A stretch of DNA of 64,000 bases from Sinorhizobium psoraleae (GCF_013283645.1 NZ_JABEKV010000002.1:1061798-1125797); one strand, 5' to 3'; positions 36,140 through 45,493 are shown, counted from the first letter of the stretch. Notes: generated by a model from the letters alone, not told the origin. Program-made: numbers and translations.

Positions 36140-37030
36140 TCAGGATACCGTCGAAGAGAACCGTCCGGCATCTGCTCCGTAGTAGTTGAGGTAGCGGCCG
36201 GAAATATTGCTGATCGGCAACACGATCAGCACGTCCGTCGTGCGGAAAGCGTGATCGACGACAGCGCCATCGCCAACCATCGCGCCGAGCCGCATATAGC
36301 CCTTGATCAGCGGCGGAAGGGCGGAAAGCGCCTTCTTGGGATTAATCGCTTCCGAGGGCATCAGGTCCATGGTCCGATAAAGCTCGGGCCGCGCTGAAAC
36401 TGCCCACTCACCCTTAACGCAAACATTGTGGTACAGGAAGGAAAGCGCCAATGCGTGCTCTTCCGGCACAACGCCCGGGAACGAGCCGCATCCGAACATC
36501 GCGTCGACACCATGCTTCAGCGCGTAAGCCCAATTGCCCTGCCAGAGCAGTTCGACCGTGCGCTTCGTCCTGTAGTCGGGCAGCACGCAGGAGCGGCCGA
36601 GTTCCATGAAGCGCTTGCCCGGATGGCGCTGAAGCAACTCCGCGATCGCAAACTCCGAGGCCGAGTAGAAGCCGCCGGCCCGCTCGGCGACATCCTGCCG
36701 CAACAGGCGGTATGTGCCGACGATCTGGTCCTCCGGGTCGCCTTCGATCGACGTATCCAGAACCAGCAGATGGTCGCAAATCGAGTCCCAGCTGTCGACG
36801 TCGCGCTTGCGCCGCTCGGCGTCCGGACCCACCTGTGCCTTCATCTCCTCGACAAAGACCTTATAGCGTACCGCCTGCGCAGCATCGATCTCGGCGGCAG
36901 AGCGGGCGAGTCGCGTCTCGAGATTGCCGATCCGCCCAAGAACCTCGGTTGCCGGGGTCGCAATCGTCTTGCGGATGCAAGCCTGTGAAGTGTCAACCAC
37001 GTTCGCCGAATCCAGAAATTCGATCGTCAT
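36140..37030 (-). CDS. olsB: L-ornithine N-alpha-acyltransferase OlsB
   Basis: OlsB transfers a 3-hydroxyacyl chain from acyl carrier protein to ornithine, the first step of ornithine-lipid synthesis. The 296-residue protein is GNAT-like with the motifs AQAVRYKVFVEEM near residue 52, GTYRLLRQDVA and FMELGRSCVLPDYR, which are typical of hemolysin-like OlsB proteins. S. meliloti makes these phosphorus-free membrane lipids under phosphate limitation through PhoB. A candidate Pho box is 51 nt upstream. The partner acyltransferase gene, olsA, is 15 kb away on the same strand. Confidence 0.92.
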   Translation of the reverse strand: MTIEFLDSANVVDTSQACIRKTIATPATEVLGRIGNLETRLARSAAEIDAAQAVRYKVFVEEMKAQVGPDAERRKRDVDSWDSICDHLLVLDTSIEGDPEDQIVGTYRLLRQDVAERAGGFYSASEFAIAELLQRHPGKRFMELGRSCVLPDYRTKRTVELLWQGNWAYALKHGVDAMFGCGSFPGVVPEEHALALSFLYHNVCVKGEWAVSARPELYRTMDLMPSEAINPKKALSALPPLIKGYMRLGAMVGDGAVVDHAFRTTDVLIVLPISNISGRYLNYYGADAGRFSSTVS

Positions 37031-37080
37031 TCCGTGTTATCCCGAATCGCCTATGCCTGCCGGGCTTAAACCACGTTTCT

Positions 37081-37098
37081 GCAACAAGATAGTGACAC
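37081..37098 (-). promoter_or_regulatory. Candidate Pho box upstream of olsB
   Basis: On the minus strand the 18 nt read GTGTCACTATCTTGTTGC. The first half keeps TGTCA of the CTGTCAT repeat and the second keeps TTGT. The spacing of the two halves is right for a PhoB dimer site. It lies 51 nt before the olsB ATG, where the -35 region should be. The match is partial, so support rests mainly on the known phosphate control of olsB. Confidence 0.4.
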
Positions 37099-37156
37099 CG
37101 AGGCGGCTTACAACCCCGGCACGGAGGGGATCACGGGAACGCTGGTCGCGCGCTCG

Positions 37157-39397
37157 TCACGCTTCGAGAAGGCGTGCGATTTCGGCCGCGAGGCGGCCCG
37201 GCTCCGGCGGCTTCGGCAACACCAAGTCCGCTCCGGCAGCAAGCAGGATTTCGTGCAGATCGCCGCGCACATCCGACGTCAAGACGAGGACTGGCACCCG
37301 GGGGCGATGGCCGGACGCTTCCTGTTCGCGCAGGCGCTTCAGCATCGCCAGACCATCGCCGCCCGGCATATTGAGGTCGGTAAGGATCAGGCGCGGCCCC
37401 TTGCCGGCAATCTCGCCGGCGGCGTGCAATTCGCGTTCAAGGCTGGTGAAGTCTCCGACGTGGCGCACCAGATAGCCCGCCCGACGAAGTGCCGTCCGCA
37501 GGATGAGCGCATTGACCGGATCGTCCTCGGCAAGGAGGATGTCGTGAGCGCCTTGGTCGCTCGCCTCGCCCGTCGTCGACGCCTCCCGAAGGATCGGCCG
37601 GTTGTCGTTGATCGCATCCCGCTTCTCGATACCCTTCAGTCGCCCGAGCAGAACCTCGACCAGCGACTTTTCGCGCAAGGGGCGGATGAGCCATGCCTCA
37701 TAGCCGTCGATCTGGTTTACCGGATGAGCGGTGCGCTCCTCGGGGTTGATGAGATAGGTCCGACGCAGCTTCAGTCCGGCGATTGCCGGCCGGCGCGAAA
37801 GGAGACGGCGGAACTGCTCCGCGTGGCGATGGTCAACGATGATATCGGTCAGCGGCAGGTCGTTCGACAACACGGCCGCGACGATGGCTTCGGCGGCGGC
37901 AAGCGTCGGCGCGCGATGACATGCGCCACCAAGGGTAGCAACCGTCGTCGCGAGCGCGGTCGAGACCGGCCCCTCGGGAGCCAGAACCAGCACATGCGCG
38001 CCAGATAGCGCGCCGTGCCTAGCGGCGGAGGCCGGCGGATTGGCGCCCCGCAACGGAAACCGGACTTCGAAGCGACTTCCCTGGCCGGAGGCGCTGGACG
38101 CGGTCAGGCTGCCGCCGAAGGCTTCCATGATCCTGCGGGAAATCGCCAGACCGAGGCCGGTTCCCTTGGCGCGCTGGCTATCGTCTCCGGCCTGCTCGAA
38201 TTCCTCGAACACGCGCCCGAGTTCGTCGGCCGACATGCCGGGGCCGGTGTCGTCGATCCGGATTCGCACGCAGCCGTCAGTAACATCCGCTGTAACGAGG
38301 ACGCCGCCGGCCTCGGTGAACTTGACGGCGTTGCCGACCACGTTGAAGAGCACTTGCCTGAGACGTGCTGCATCGAGCACCACGGACGCTGGCACGTCGG
38401 CTGCAACGGTGGCTGCGATCTCTATGCTTTTTTCATGGGCGCGATGGGCCAGCATCTCCACCACGCTCTCGATGACGAGGCGCAAGTCCTGCTGCGACGG
38501 GCGCAACTGAAACCGCCCGGCCGAAAGCGAGGAAAAGTCGATCAGGTCCTCGACCAATTGAACCAATGCATGGCCGGATTGCTGCATGCCGGCGAGATAG
38601 CTTTTCTGCTCGGCCGACAATTGGGTCTGGCCGAGCAGGTGGCTCATGCCCAGAATGCCGGAGAGCGGCGTGCGGATCTCATGGCTGACGGTGGCAAGCA
38701 GCCGCGATTTCGCCTGACTTGTCTCCTCGGCGCGGCGGCGGGCTTCCTCCCGTTCCCGCGCAGCGCGCGCCTCCTCGGTGACGTCGCGGGCGATGCTGTG
38801 ACGCATCAGCCTGCCGGTTGCCGGCTCGCGGGCGATCACGTCATGCCAGTCGTAAAGCCGGATTCCCGTTGGCGTGGCGATACGCACAAGATAATGGTTG
38901 GGCTCGAGCTTCGGCTCGAAGCTCAGCCCCAGCGCCGCACAGGTCAATCCGCGGACGTCGGTGCGGGCGCAGACCTCGTGAAAAACGGTGTTGGCGTACA
39001 CGATCTTGCCGTCCATGCCGCGCATGATCGCAAGATCGCCAAGCCCATCATGGATTGTCGAGAGCAGGGCCGAGGTTTCGAAGCGCTGCCAGTCTTCGTC
39101 GCAGACGGTCTCACGCAACGTTCCCTTTTGCCCCGCGGAGGTGTCGACGCCGTCGGCGAGGAGCAGGAACGCTCCCGCAAGGCCGCCGGCCGCAACAATT
39201 GCCGAAAACAACGGAAGGCCGTTCGCCGCGCCCGCAGCAACGAGGATCACCGCAGCGATAATGCCTGCGATAGCGCAGGCGAAGCGCGCCGGCCAATATG
39301 CTCTGGCATCGGGCGCCAACGGTGCAGCCCGGTCCGCACGTGTTCCCGTGCCGAAACCGGAATCGATCCCCTGCTCAAGTCGTGACGCCTTGCCCAT
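37157..39397 (-). CDS. Hybrid sensor histidine kinase with C-terminal receiver
   Basis: The 746-residue membrane protein has two close membrane segments (about 38-58 and 60-82) with almost no periplasmic loop, then a PAS-like domain (about 105-210). Next come the HisKA dimerisation domain with the phospho-acceptor His239 in SHEIRTPLSGILG, an ATPase domain (NVVGNAVKFTEAGG, DTGPGMSADELG, GTGLGLAIS), a degenerate receiver-like region (about 455-595), and a full receiver (619-746) with Asp674 and Lys729. With so little outside the membrane it probably senses membrane or cytosolic signals. No cognate regulator is adjacent. Confidence 0.9.
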   Translation of the reverse strand: MGKASRLEQGIDSGFGTGTRADRAAPLAPDARAYWPARFACAIAGIIAAVILVAAGAANGLPLFSAIVAAGGLAGAFLLLADGVDTSAGQKGTLRETVCDEDWQRFETSALLSTIHDGLGDLAIMRGMDGKIVYANTVFHEVCARTDVRGLTCAALGLSFEPKLEPNHYLVRIATPTGIRLYDWHDVIAREPATGRLMRHSIARDVTEEARAAREREEARRRAEETSQAKSRLLATVSHEIRTPLSGILGMSHLLGQTQLSAEQKSYLAGMQQSGHALVQLVEDLIDFSSLSAGRFQLRPSQQDLRLVIESVVEMLAHRAHEKSIEIAATVAADVPASVVLDAARLRQVLFNVVGNAVKFTEAGGVLVTADVTDGCVRIRIDDTGPGMSADELGRVFEEFEQAGDDSQRAKGTGLGLAISRRIMEAFGGSLTASSASGQGSRFEVRFPLRGANPPASAARHGALSGAHVLVLAPEGPVSTALATTVATLGGACHRAPTLAAAEAIVAAVLSNDLPLTDIIVDHRHAEQFRRLLSRRPAIAGLKLRRTYLINPEERTAHPVNQIDGYEAWLIRPLREKSLVEVLLGRLKGIEKRDAINDNRPILREASTTGEASDQGAHDILLAEDDPVNALILRTALRRAGYLVRHVGDFTSLERELHAAGEIAGKGPRLILTDLNMPGGDGLAMLKRLREQEASGHRPRVPVLVLTSDVRGDLHEILLAAGADLVLPKPPEPGRLAAEIARLLEA

Positions 39398-39452
39398 GCG
39401 ATGGAATTAGCACGGCAAGCCTTCCGAATGCCTTCAGCCCGTTTCTAAAGTT

Positions 39453-39944
39453 TTAGCGATCGCGCCTTTTCGCCAGCAGCAGCTCGTCGAGGATGATCGA
39501 GCCGGCGCCGACGGTGATGAAGCTGTCCGCAAGGTTGAAAACTGCAAAGGACCAGCTGGCCGTGTGGAACAGGATATAATCGATGACGTAGCCGAAGATC
39601 AGCCGGTCGACGAGATTGCCCAATGCGCCTGCGATGATCATCGCGTAGCCGAGATGGGCGAAGAACCGATCCTTTGGCGTGCGGCGCCAAAGCCAGAGCA
39701 CGAAGCCGACGACCGCCAGCCGCATGCCGACGATGAACCAGTCCTCCATCCCCGAAAGCATGGAGAAGGCAACGCCGTAGTTATAGGTACGGTAAAGGGC
39801 GAGCATCGGAATGACCGGGACCGCCTGCTGGAAGGGCAGCAGCGCCTCGACCAGATATTTGATGATCTGGTCGGCAACGATCGCCACCAGAATGAAGGCC
39901 GCAATCGGCAGCGGCCTCGAAAACAGAACCTGCCGCTCAATCAT
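39453..39944 (-). CDS. lspA: Lipoprotein signal peptidase (signal peptidase II)
   Basis: This inner-membrane aspartic protease removes signal peptides from diacylated prolipoproteins. The start [17 protein letters not shown] gives 163 residues and four membrane segments. Both catalytic Asp are present, in [16 protein letters not shown] (the pattern N-x2-D) and FNLADSFI. The longer open frame upstream belongs to the overlapping RNA methyltransferase gene in another frame. It shares ATGA with that gene. It works in the same pathway as Lnt, encoded at 14358. Confidence 0.96.
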   Translation of the reverse strand: MIERQVLFSRPLPIAAFILVAIVADQIIKYLVEALLPFQQAVPVIPMLALYRTYNYGVAFSMLSGMEDWFIVGMRLAVVGFVLWLWRRTPKDRFFAHLGYAMIIAGALGNLVDRLIFGYVIDYILFHTASWSFAVFNLADSFITVGAGSIILDELLLAKRRDR

Positions 39945-40801
39945 GCGCCGGCATCCAACGACAAGAGGTGGCGGCGCGCCTCGAACAGCATGATCCCGGT
40001 GGCGATCGCGAGATTGAGCGAATCCGCCCGGCCCGCCTGTGGAATGCGGGCGAGTGCGCCGGCTTCGCGGGCAAGCTCCTCGGGCAGGCCCGCCTGTTCG
40101 TTGCCCATCAGCAGGACGACCGGCTTCGACTTGTAGTCGATCGTCCGGTAATCGACCGAGCCTGCCAGATGCGTTGCCACAACCCTCACGCCGGCGGCTT
40201 TCTGCCATTTTATGAACTCCTCGACGCTGGCGCGCGCGACGGGCATGGCGAAGACGGAGCCCATGGTCGCCCGCACGGTTTCGAGCGAAAAGGGGTCGGT
40301 GGTCTCGCCCAGCAGGATGACGCCGGAGGCGCCGGCCGCATCAGCCGTACGGATGATGGTGCCGAGGTTGCCCGGATCACGCACGCGGTCGAGCGCCACA
40401 TAGGTCTCGCCCGCCTCCGGCCGGACATCCCTCAGCGCGCGATAGCGCTGCTCGAAGATGCCGACCACCATCTGCGGATTGTCGCGCCGGGTGATCGTCG
40501 AAAGCACCTTCTCGCTGACCTCCAGGACCAAGCCCCCCTTTACGACGGTCTTCGCCGCGACCTGATCGACCTGCGGCTTGCCCTTCGCCGCGTTGGCATA
40601 GACGAGGATCTTGATCTTCCAGCCGAGATCGAGCGCATCGATTACCAGCTTCAGACCCTCCGCCATGAAGGAACGCGTCTCGTCGCGATGCTTCTTCTGC
40701 GCGAGCGAGCGAATGTCCCTGACGATCGGGTTGGTGAGGCTGGTCACCTCCTTCACGTGGCCGACGCGCGGCGTGCCGTGATCGCTTCTGTCAGTGTTCA
40801 T
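39941..40801 (-). CDS. SpoU (TrmH) family RNA methyltransferase
   Basis: A SPOUT-fold methyltransferase of 286 residues for ribose 2'-O methylation, probably of rRNA. The N-terminal substrate-binding part ([22 protein letters not shown]) is followed by the catalytic knot with [51 protein letters not shown] and [16 protein letters not shown]. The start MNTDRSDHG has its ATG overlapping the stop of the gene upstream (ATGA). TrmH, RlmB and TsnR types cannot be separated from the sequence alone. Confidence 0.92.
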   Translation of the reverse strand: MNTDRSDHGTPRVGHVKEVTSLTNPIVRDIRSLAQKKHRDETRSFMAEGLKLVIDALDLGWKIKILVYANAAKGKPQVDQVAAKTVVKGGLVLEVSEKVLSTITRRDNPQMVVGIFEQRYRALRDVRPEAGETYVALDRVRDPGNLGTIIRTADAAGASGVILLGETTDPFSLETVRATMGSVFAMPVARASVEEFIKWQKAAGVRVVATHLAGSVDYRTIDYKSKPVVLLMGNEQAGLPEELAREAGALARIPQAGRADSLNLAIATGIMLFEARRHLLSLDAGA

Positions 40802-41961
40802 TTGGGTACCCAGCGGCTGAAGAGGGAAGTGGAAAGCGCCCGCCCCGGCTCCTTGCCGTCGAGACCGCCCTCGCGGATGATGAGTTCGCCCGATTCCACC
40901 CGGCCACCGCGCCCGCGCATCGTCTCGCGCATGAGTTCGTGAATCGAATAGAAGCTCGCTCGGATCGAATAGGCGGTCAGCACGAGCCCGCGCGCCTCGG
41001 GCGACAGGATCTCGCGGCAGATGTCCAGCATTGCCGCCAGGTGGTCGAAGAGCTGCCAAACCTCGCCGTTTGGGCCGCGGCCGAACTTGGGCGGGTCGGC
41101 GAGGAGGATGTCATAGCGGCTGCCGCGCCGTTCCTCGCGCTGGATGAACTTCATCGCGTCGTCGCAGATCCAGCGGATCGGCAGCTTATCGGCGCGCGCC
41201 AGCGTCTGGTTTTCCCGCGCCCAGCCGATCGCCTTCTTGGAAGCGTCGACATGCGTCACCTCCGCGCCCGCCTTGGCGGCAATCAGGGAGGCGACGCCGG
41301 TGTAACCGAAGAGATTGAGAAGCTTAAGCGGCCGGCCGGCCGCCGCCACCTGATCCTTTACCCAGGACCAATGGGCAAGCTGCTCCGGGAAGACGCCGAC
41401 ATGGCGGAATGAGGTGAAACGGCCGAGGAAGTCGGTGTCGAGAAGCTGCATCGGCCAGGTTTCGCCCAGTACCTCGCGCGGAAACCGCCAGCGCCCCATG
41501 CCGTCTTCGTCGGTATCGCCGGTGAAGACGGCATCGGCCTTCTCCCAGACCGACGCCGCCAGCGCCTTCGGCCACAGCGCCTGCGCCTCGGGACGAACGA
41601 TGCGGTAGGGTCCATATTGTTCGAGCTTCTCACCGTCGCCGCTGTCGATCAGATGGTAGCCTGCCGTCGCAGCCGTTTCGAGAATAAGCGGCACCGTCTC
41701 GGCCGGCTTGTCGCCCGTTCTGTGCCGGATGACGCGCCCAGGGAGCGCCTCCTGGACGGATCGCCGCCGTTCGCCTTTCTCCGGCGCCGTTTTCAAGGGC
41801 GGTCCGCCGCTCTTGGCCTTGAACCCCGCCCCCTTCACCGGCGGGAGCCTTTGCTCATGATGGCCGCCACGCGCCTCTGCGCCCCGGCCCTTCGCCGCCG
41901 TGACCGAGGCGTTCTTCGACCGCCGATCTTTTTCTTTCACGCGCTGATCCTTGGACTTCAA
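40798..41961 (-). CDS. RlmI-type class I SAM-dependent RNA methyltransferase
   Basis: The 387-residue enzyme has a SAM-binding fold with LLNLFGYTGVASLIAAKAGAE near residue 215, an acidic VTHVDAS motif and DPPKFGRG near residue 288, as in 23S rRNA cytosine methyltransferases. About 75 residues at the N-terminus are Lys/Arg-rich and of low complexity (KSKDQRVKEKDRRSK), probably a disordered RNA-binding tail. The enzyme overlaps the SpoU gene by ATGA. Two RNA methyltransferases and lspA form one translationally coupled chain. Confidence 0.88.
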   Translation of the reverse strand: MKSKDQRVKEKDRRSKNASVTAAKGRGAEARGGHHEQRLPPVKGAGFKAKSGGPPLKTAPEKGERRRSVQEALPGRVIRHRTGDKPAETVPLILETAATAGYHLIDSGDGEKLEQYGPYRIVRPEAQALWPKALAASVWEKADAVFTGDTDEDGMGRWRFPREVLGETWPMQLLDTDFLGRFTSFRHVGVFPEQLAHWSWVKDQVAAAGRPLKLLNLFGYTGVASLIAAKAGAEVTHVDASKKAIGWARENQTLARADKLPIRWICDDAMKFIQREERRGSRYDILLADPPKFGRGPNGEVWQLFDHLAAMLDICREILSPEARGLVLTAYSIRASFYSIHELMRETMRGRGGRVESGELIIREGGLDGKEPGRALSTSLFSRWVPK

Positions 41962-42151
41962 TCAAACCACTCGGCCCACTCGCTCGTGAACCGGAGGCCA
42001 CTCGCGAACAAGCCGCATCCAACATGCCCTTCACATTCATTTGCGGGCGGGCGATACGCTTAAACCGTGCAAATAGCACTGCCGGTGCTCTTGGCAAAGC
42101 CGTTTCCGATTTGCCAAGATCGAAGCCAGGAAGAGGACGGGAGGAACAGGC

Positions 42152-42610
42152 ATGGACATGACCGGCGAAGAACGTATCGCGGCACGGCGCGACGCAGTTT
42201 GGCAATACCTGAACGATCCGGAAATTCTGAGGCGATGCATTCCGGGCTGTCAGTCGCTCGAGATGAAATCGCCGACGGAACTGACGGCCGTGGTCAAGGT
42301 CAAGATCGGGCCCGTTTCCGCGACTTTCAATGGCAATGTCGCCCTTTCCAAACTCAATCCGCCTCAAAGCTACACGATATCGGGCGAGGGCAAGGGCGGT
42401 ATTGCCGGTTTTGCCAAGGGCGGTGCGGATGTCACCCTTGCCGAAGAGGGCGACGAAACGGTGCTGCGCTATAACGTCAAGGCAGAGGTCGGCGGCAAAC
42501 TCGCCCAGCTCGGGTCGCGCCTGATCGATTCGACGTCGAAGAAACTCGCGCAGCAGTTCTTCGCGGATTTCAACCTGGCGGTCAGCGGCGCGGCTGAAGC
42601 GGCGAGCTGA
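42152..42610 (+). CDS. CoxG-like SRPBCC protein
   Basis: The 152-residue product has the CoxG fold (SRPBCC, a hydrophobic pocket), starting MDMTGEERIAARRDAVWQYL and including NDPEILRRCIPGC and GKGGIAGFAKGGADVTL. In other bacteria CoxG anchors carbon monoxide dehydrogenase to the membrane, but no cox genes lie in this window. A ligand-binding or assembly role for a molybdenum hydroxylase elsewhere is possible. It is divergent from the RlmI-like gene across 190 nt. Confidence 0.88.
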   Translation: MDMTGEERIAARRDAVWQYLNDPEILRRCIPGCQSLEMKSPTELTAVVKVKIGPVSATFNGNVALSKLNPPQSYTISGEGKGGIAGFAKGGADVTLAEEGDETVLRYNVKAEVGGKLAQLGSRLIDSTSKKLAQQFFADFNLAVSGAAEAAS

Positions 42611-42690
42611 GCAACTACCGCCGCGCGTCCCTTTAGGCACACAAGGTTCGCTGTAGCGAGGCGATCACGCGCAATATACGGCGCGACAGT

Positions 42691-43035
42691 TCAGTTCTGC
42701 GGCGCAGCCAAGGTTGGCTGCGATGCCAGCTTTTCCGCCTGGCTGCGCTGCTTTTCCGCCTCACGATGCCACTTCAGTGCCTCGTTGGCCTCGTTCCGGG
42801 CGCGACGACGGTATTTTCCCTGGCTGAGCCAGGTCACCCCGGCTCCAAGGATCAGCCCGACGATAACGGCGAGAAAAAGGAAGACGAAAAAGGGGGCCGA
42901 TACCGCAAGCACGCTGTCGGCCGGATTGAACGGGTTGAACGCCAGGGTTACCGCCTGACGATTGGCAACGCTCAGTACGATGAGGATGACGCCCAGCGGC
43001 ACCAGTATAACGATATTGATCAGTTTCTTGAGCAT
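42691..43035 (-). CDS. LapA-domain (DUF1049) membrane protein
   Basis: A 114-residue inner-membrane protein with two membrane segments (about 5-25 and 48-70) separated by a short loop (SVANRQAVTLAFNPFNPAD). A Lys/Arg-rich cytosolic tail with coiled-coil character follows (NEALKWHREAEKQRSQAEK). In enterobacteria LapA (YciS) works with LapB to control LpxC turnover and LPS assembly. Here the LPS transport genes are 1.8 kb away, which fits, but no LapB homologue is adjacent. Confidence 0.88.
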   Translation of the reverse strand: MLKKLINIVILVPLGVILIVLSVANRQAVTLAFNPFNPADSVLAVSAPFFVFLFLAVIVGLILGAGVTWLSQGKYRRRARNEANEALKWHREAEKQRSQAEKLASQPTLAAPQN

Positions 43036-43175
43036 GCATCCGCTCCAGCTGTCGCATCGGTCCGAAAAAATCGGAACGATTTTCGCAAGGCACGACGCGC
43101 AGGTTCAAGGGTATGGAGCCTTTCTCGTACGCCGGAAAGAACGCACTTGCTCCATCGATCGAAGATCATCGCGGT

Positions 43176-43478
43176 CTAGTCGTCGTCGTTGCCGTTCATG
43201 CCGGGGTTGAGCCGCTCGCGCAGTTCCTTGCCCGTCTTGAAGAAGGGCACCCATTTCTCCTCGACGAAGACGGAATCGCCCGTGCGTGGATTGCGGCCCG
43301 AGCGCGACGGCCTGTTCTTGACCGAGAAGGCACCGAAGCCGCGCAATTCGACGCGATTTCCGGCCGCCAGGGCATCCGTGATCTCATCAAGAACCGCATT
43401 GACGATATTTTCGACGTCGCGGTGGTAGAGATGCGGATTGCGTGCGGCCACAATCTGCACCAGTTCTGACTTGATCAC
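43176..43478 (-). CDS. ihfB: Integration host factor subunit beta
   Basis: A 100-residue HU/IHF-family DNA-bending protein. It keeps [11 protein letters not shown], the beta-arm segment [20 protein letters not shown] with the Pro that intercalates into DNA, and [11 protein letters not shown]. The C-terminal acidic extension ([10 protein letters not shown]) is normal for IhfB. IHF bends DNA at sigma-54 promoters, so its proximity to rpoN (4 kb away) is apt. The gene lies between the LapA-like and sppA genes on the minus strand. Confidence 0.95.
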   Translation of the reverse strand: MIKSELVQIVAARNPHLYHRDVENIVNAVLDEITDALAAGNRVELRGFGAFSVKNRPSRSGRNPRTGDSVFVEEKWVPFFKTGKELRERLNPGMNGNDDD

Positions 43479-43590
43479 TGTCGCCCCCTTGATTTTTTAC
43501 TTGTTCTATCTGTTTCGTGGCTTCAGGCGTCATAACGCTCCCTCTGAGCCAAAAGAGCCTCTGGCTCAGGGCAACATATGCGGCCTTCTC

Positions 43591-44550
43591 CTATTGCGCA
43601 TCAACCTGCCAAACCGAAACAAGACCGTCAAGAAACAACTTCTCGCCGCCGATTTTTTCGAGGCCCTTCATTGCCGGAAAAGCGTCATATCCCAAAGCCT
43701 TGATCCACTCGGAGACGATCGCGCCGAGACCCAAAGGCAACGTTCCGCGCGGTGCTTCCCAGTCCACCACCGGAAGGTCTTTCGACACCTTGCGGGCAGC
43801 AAGGAATGCCCTGATCTCGTCATCGCCACCAAGGGTGTCGATCAGCTTGTCCTTCAGCGCCTGTCGCCCGGTAAAGATGCGGCCATCGGCAAGCGCGAGC
43901 GCGTCCGGCCGTGCGAGCTTGCGCCGTTCGGCCACCAGATCGACGAACCAGCCGTAACTGTCATCGATCATCGTCTGGATCATCGCCCTCGCCTCATCGC
44001 TCGGCGGATGGAAAGGAGAGGGCTCGGCCTTGAGCGGTCGCGATTTTATCGATTCGAGCGACACGCCGAGCTTGTCCATCAGGGTTTTGACCTGCGGGTA
44101 CTGGAAGATCACCCCGATCGAGCCGGTGATGGAGGTCTCTCCGGCGACGATATGGTCGCCGGCAAGCGCGATCATGTAGCCGGCCGAGGCGGCGAGCGTG
44201 CGGACGTCCGAAACGACCGGCTTCTTCGCAGCGACCTTGCGGATCGCCTTGTAGATGACCTCACCGCCATAGGTGGTGCCGCCCGGCGACGAGATCGTCA
44301 CGATGAGCGCCCTGACGGAATCGTTGTCGGCGATGCGTTCCAGCCGCTCGACCAGTTCCCGGTCATCCTGGATCAAGCCGGAGACGGCCACCCGCGCAAT
44401 GTGGTGGCGCGCGCGCCCGGTCACCTCCCCCCAACCCGAGAAGGCAAACAGCACGAAGCCCACGCCCACGAGAATGATGGCCGCCGCCCAGCGCCAGAAG
44501 CTCACCTTGCGGCGCAGGCTGCGGCGGTCGGCTATGGCGAGTTCGTCCAT
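43591..44550 (-). CDS. sppA: Signal peptide peptidase SppA (short form)
   Basis: This membrane-bound serine protease degrades cleaved signal peptides. The 319-residue short form has one N-terminal membrane segment (about 20-40) after a positive leader. The catalytic Ser122 is in LAASAGYMIA and the general base Lys174 is in RPLKAEPSPF. The 52-residue spacing between them equals that of the Bacillus enzyme. The conserved SSPGGTTYGG and TGSIGVIFQ are present. It precedes ihfB on the minus strand and is divergent from lptC. Confidence 0.94.
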   Translation of the reverse strand: MDELAIADRRSLRRKVSFWRWAAAIILVGVGFVLFAFSGWGEVTGRARHHIARVAVSGLIQDDRELVERLERIADNDSVRALIVTISSPGGTTYGGEVIYKAIRKVAAKKPVVSDVRTLAASAGYMIALAGDHIVAGETSITGSIGVIFQYPQVKTLMDKLGVSLESIKSRPLKAEPSPFHPPSDEARAMIQTMIDDSYGWFVDLVAERRKLARPDALALADGRIFTGRQALKDKLIDTLGGDDEIRAFLAARKVSKDLPVVDWEAPRGTLPLGLGAIVSEWIKALGYDAFPAMKGLEKIGGEKLFLDGLVSVWQVDAQ

Positions 44551-44809
44551 GGGTTTCTCCCGTTTTCCTGGCTCGAGGTCCTGTCAGTTTCCAATGGAAC
44601 ATGCTATTTGCGCGAGCCGCGGATAACTAGATAGCGGCGGTTGACGGCAGTTGAAAGCCGCGACCGGTTTTTTCGCAGCCTTTCAAAGTTTTTGCCGCTC
44701 CATTGCCGGACAGTAAGAAAATAACCATATTTGCCGTGACTTACGCCATTGTATGTAAATGCGGGTCCTCCGGATTCGCCGAGACCCAAGGGAACCGACA
44801 GGCCTCTCC

Positions 44810-45478
44810 ATGCTGAACGAAGCACGATTTCCCGGAATCTTCGCCGATTCGGGCACGAGCTCTTCCGATGCCTACGCTTCGGCAGCGCGGCACTCTGCGC
44901 TGGTGAAACGCCTCAAGGTCGTGTTGCCGCTCGCCGCCAGCGTCATCGCCATGATCTTCGTGGCCGTATCCTTCGTGCGCGCCTTCCTGCCGGAAGAGCT
45001 GCAGCTTGAGACGGCAACGATCGAGGACGGCAAGATCGTCATGCAGAATCCTGCGATTTCCGGTCGCAACAAGCAAGACATCAGCTATTCCATGAAGGCC
45101 CAGCGCGCGCTTCAGGATATCGCCAACCCGGACCTCATCACGCTCGAAACAATTCACGCCGAAATGCCGGTGAACGAAACGTTGATTGCGACGGTCGACG
45201 CGGCCAGTGGCATCTACGATCGCGGCGCCAACACGCTCGACATGAACGCACCGTTCACGATTTCCATGAATAATGGCGTCAACGCCGATTTCCAATCGGC
45301 CTATCTGGACATCAATGCCGGCGAGATGGAAACGAAGCGCCCGATCGCGATTAGCATGAAGGGCGGATCGATCATTGCGCAGACGCTGCGAATGACAGAT
45401 AAGGGACGTATTGTAACATTTGAGGGCATGGTGAGGGTCAATGTCGACCCCAGCACCATCCGCAAGAACGCAAAATAG
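44810..45478 (+). CDS. lptC: LPS export system protein LptC
   Basis: LptC links the inner-membrane LPS extractor LptBFG to periplasmic LptA. The start chosen is MLNEARFPG; an ATG 17 codons earlier would give an extension without similarity. The 222-residue protein has a cytosolic N-terminus, one membrane segment (about 45-67) and a periplasmic beta-jellyroll from about residue 70 (IVMQNPAISGRNK, GIYDRGANTLDM). It is longer than the enterobacterial LptC of about 190 residues. It is first in lptC-lptA-lptB. Confidence 0.9.
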   Translation: MLNEARFPGIFADSGTSSSDAYASAARHSALVKRLKVVLPLAASVIAMIFVAVSFVRAFLPEELQLETATIEDGKIVMQNPAISGRNKQDISYSMKAQRALQDIANPDLITLETIHAEMPVNETLIATVDAASGIYDRGANTLDMNAPFTISMNNGVNADFQSAYLDINAGEMETKRPIAISMKGGSIIAQTLRMTDKGRIVTFEGMVRVNVDPSTIRKNAK

Positions 45479-45493
45479 GACCTGGTGGCACCC

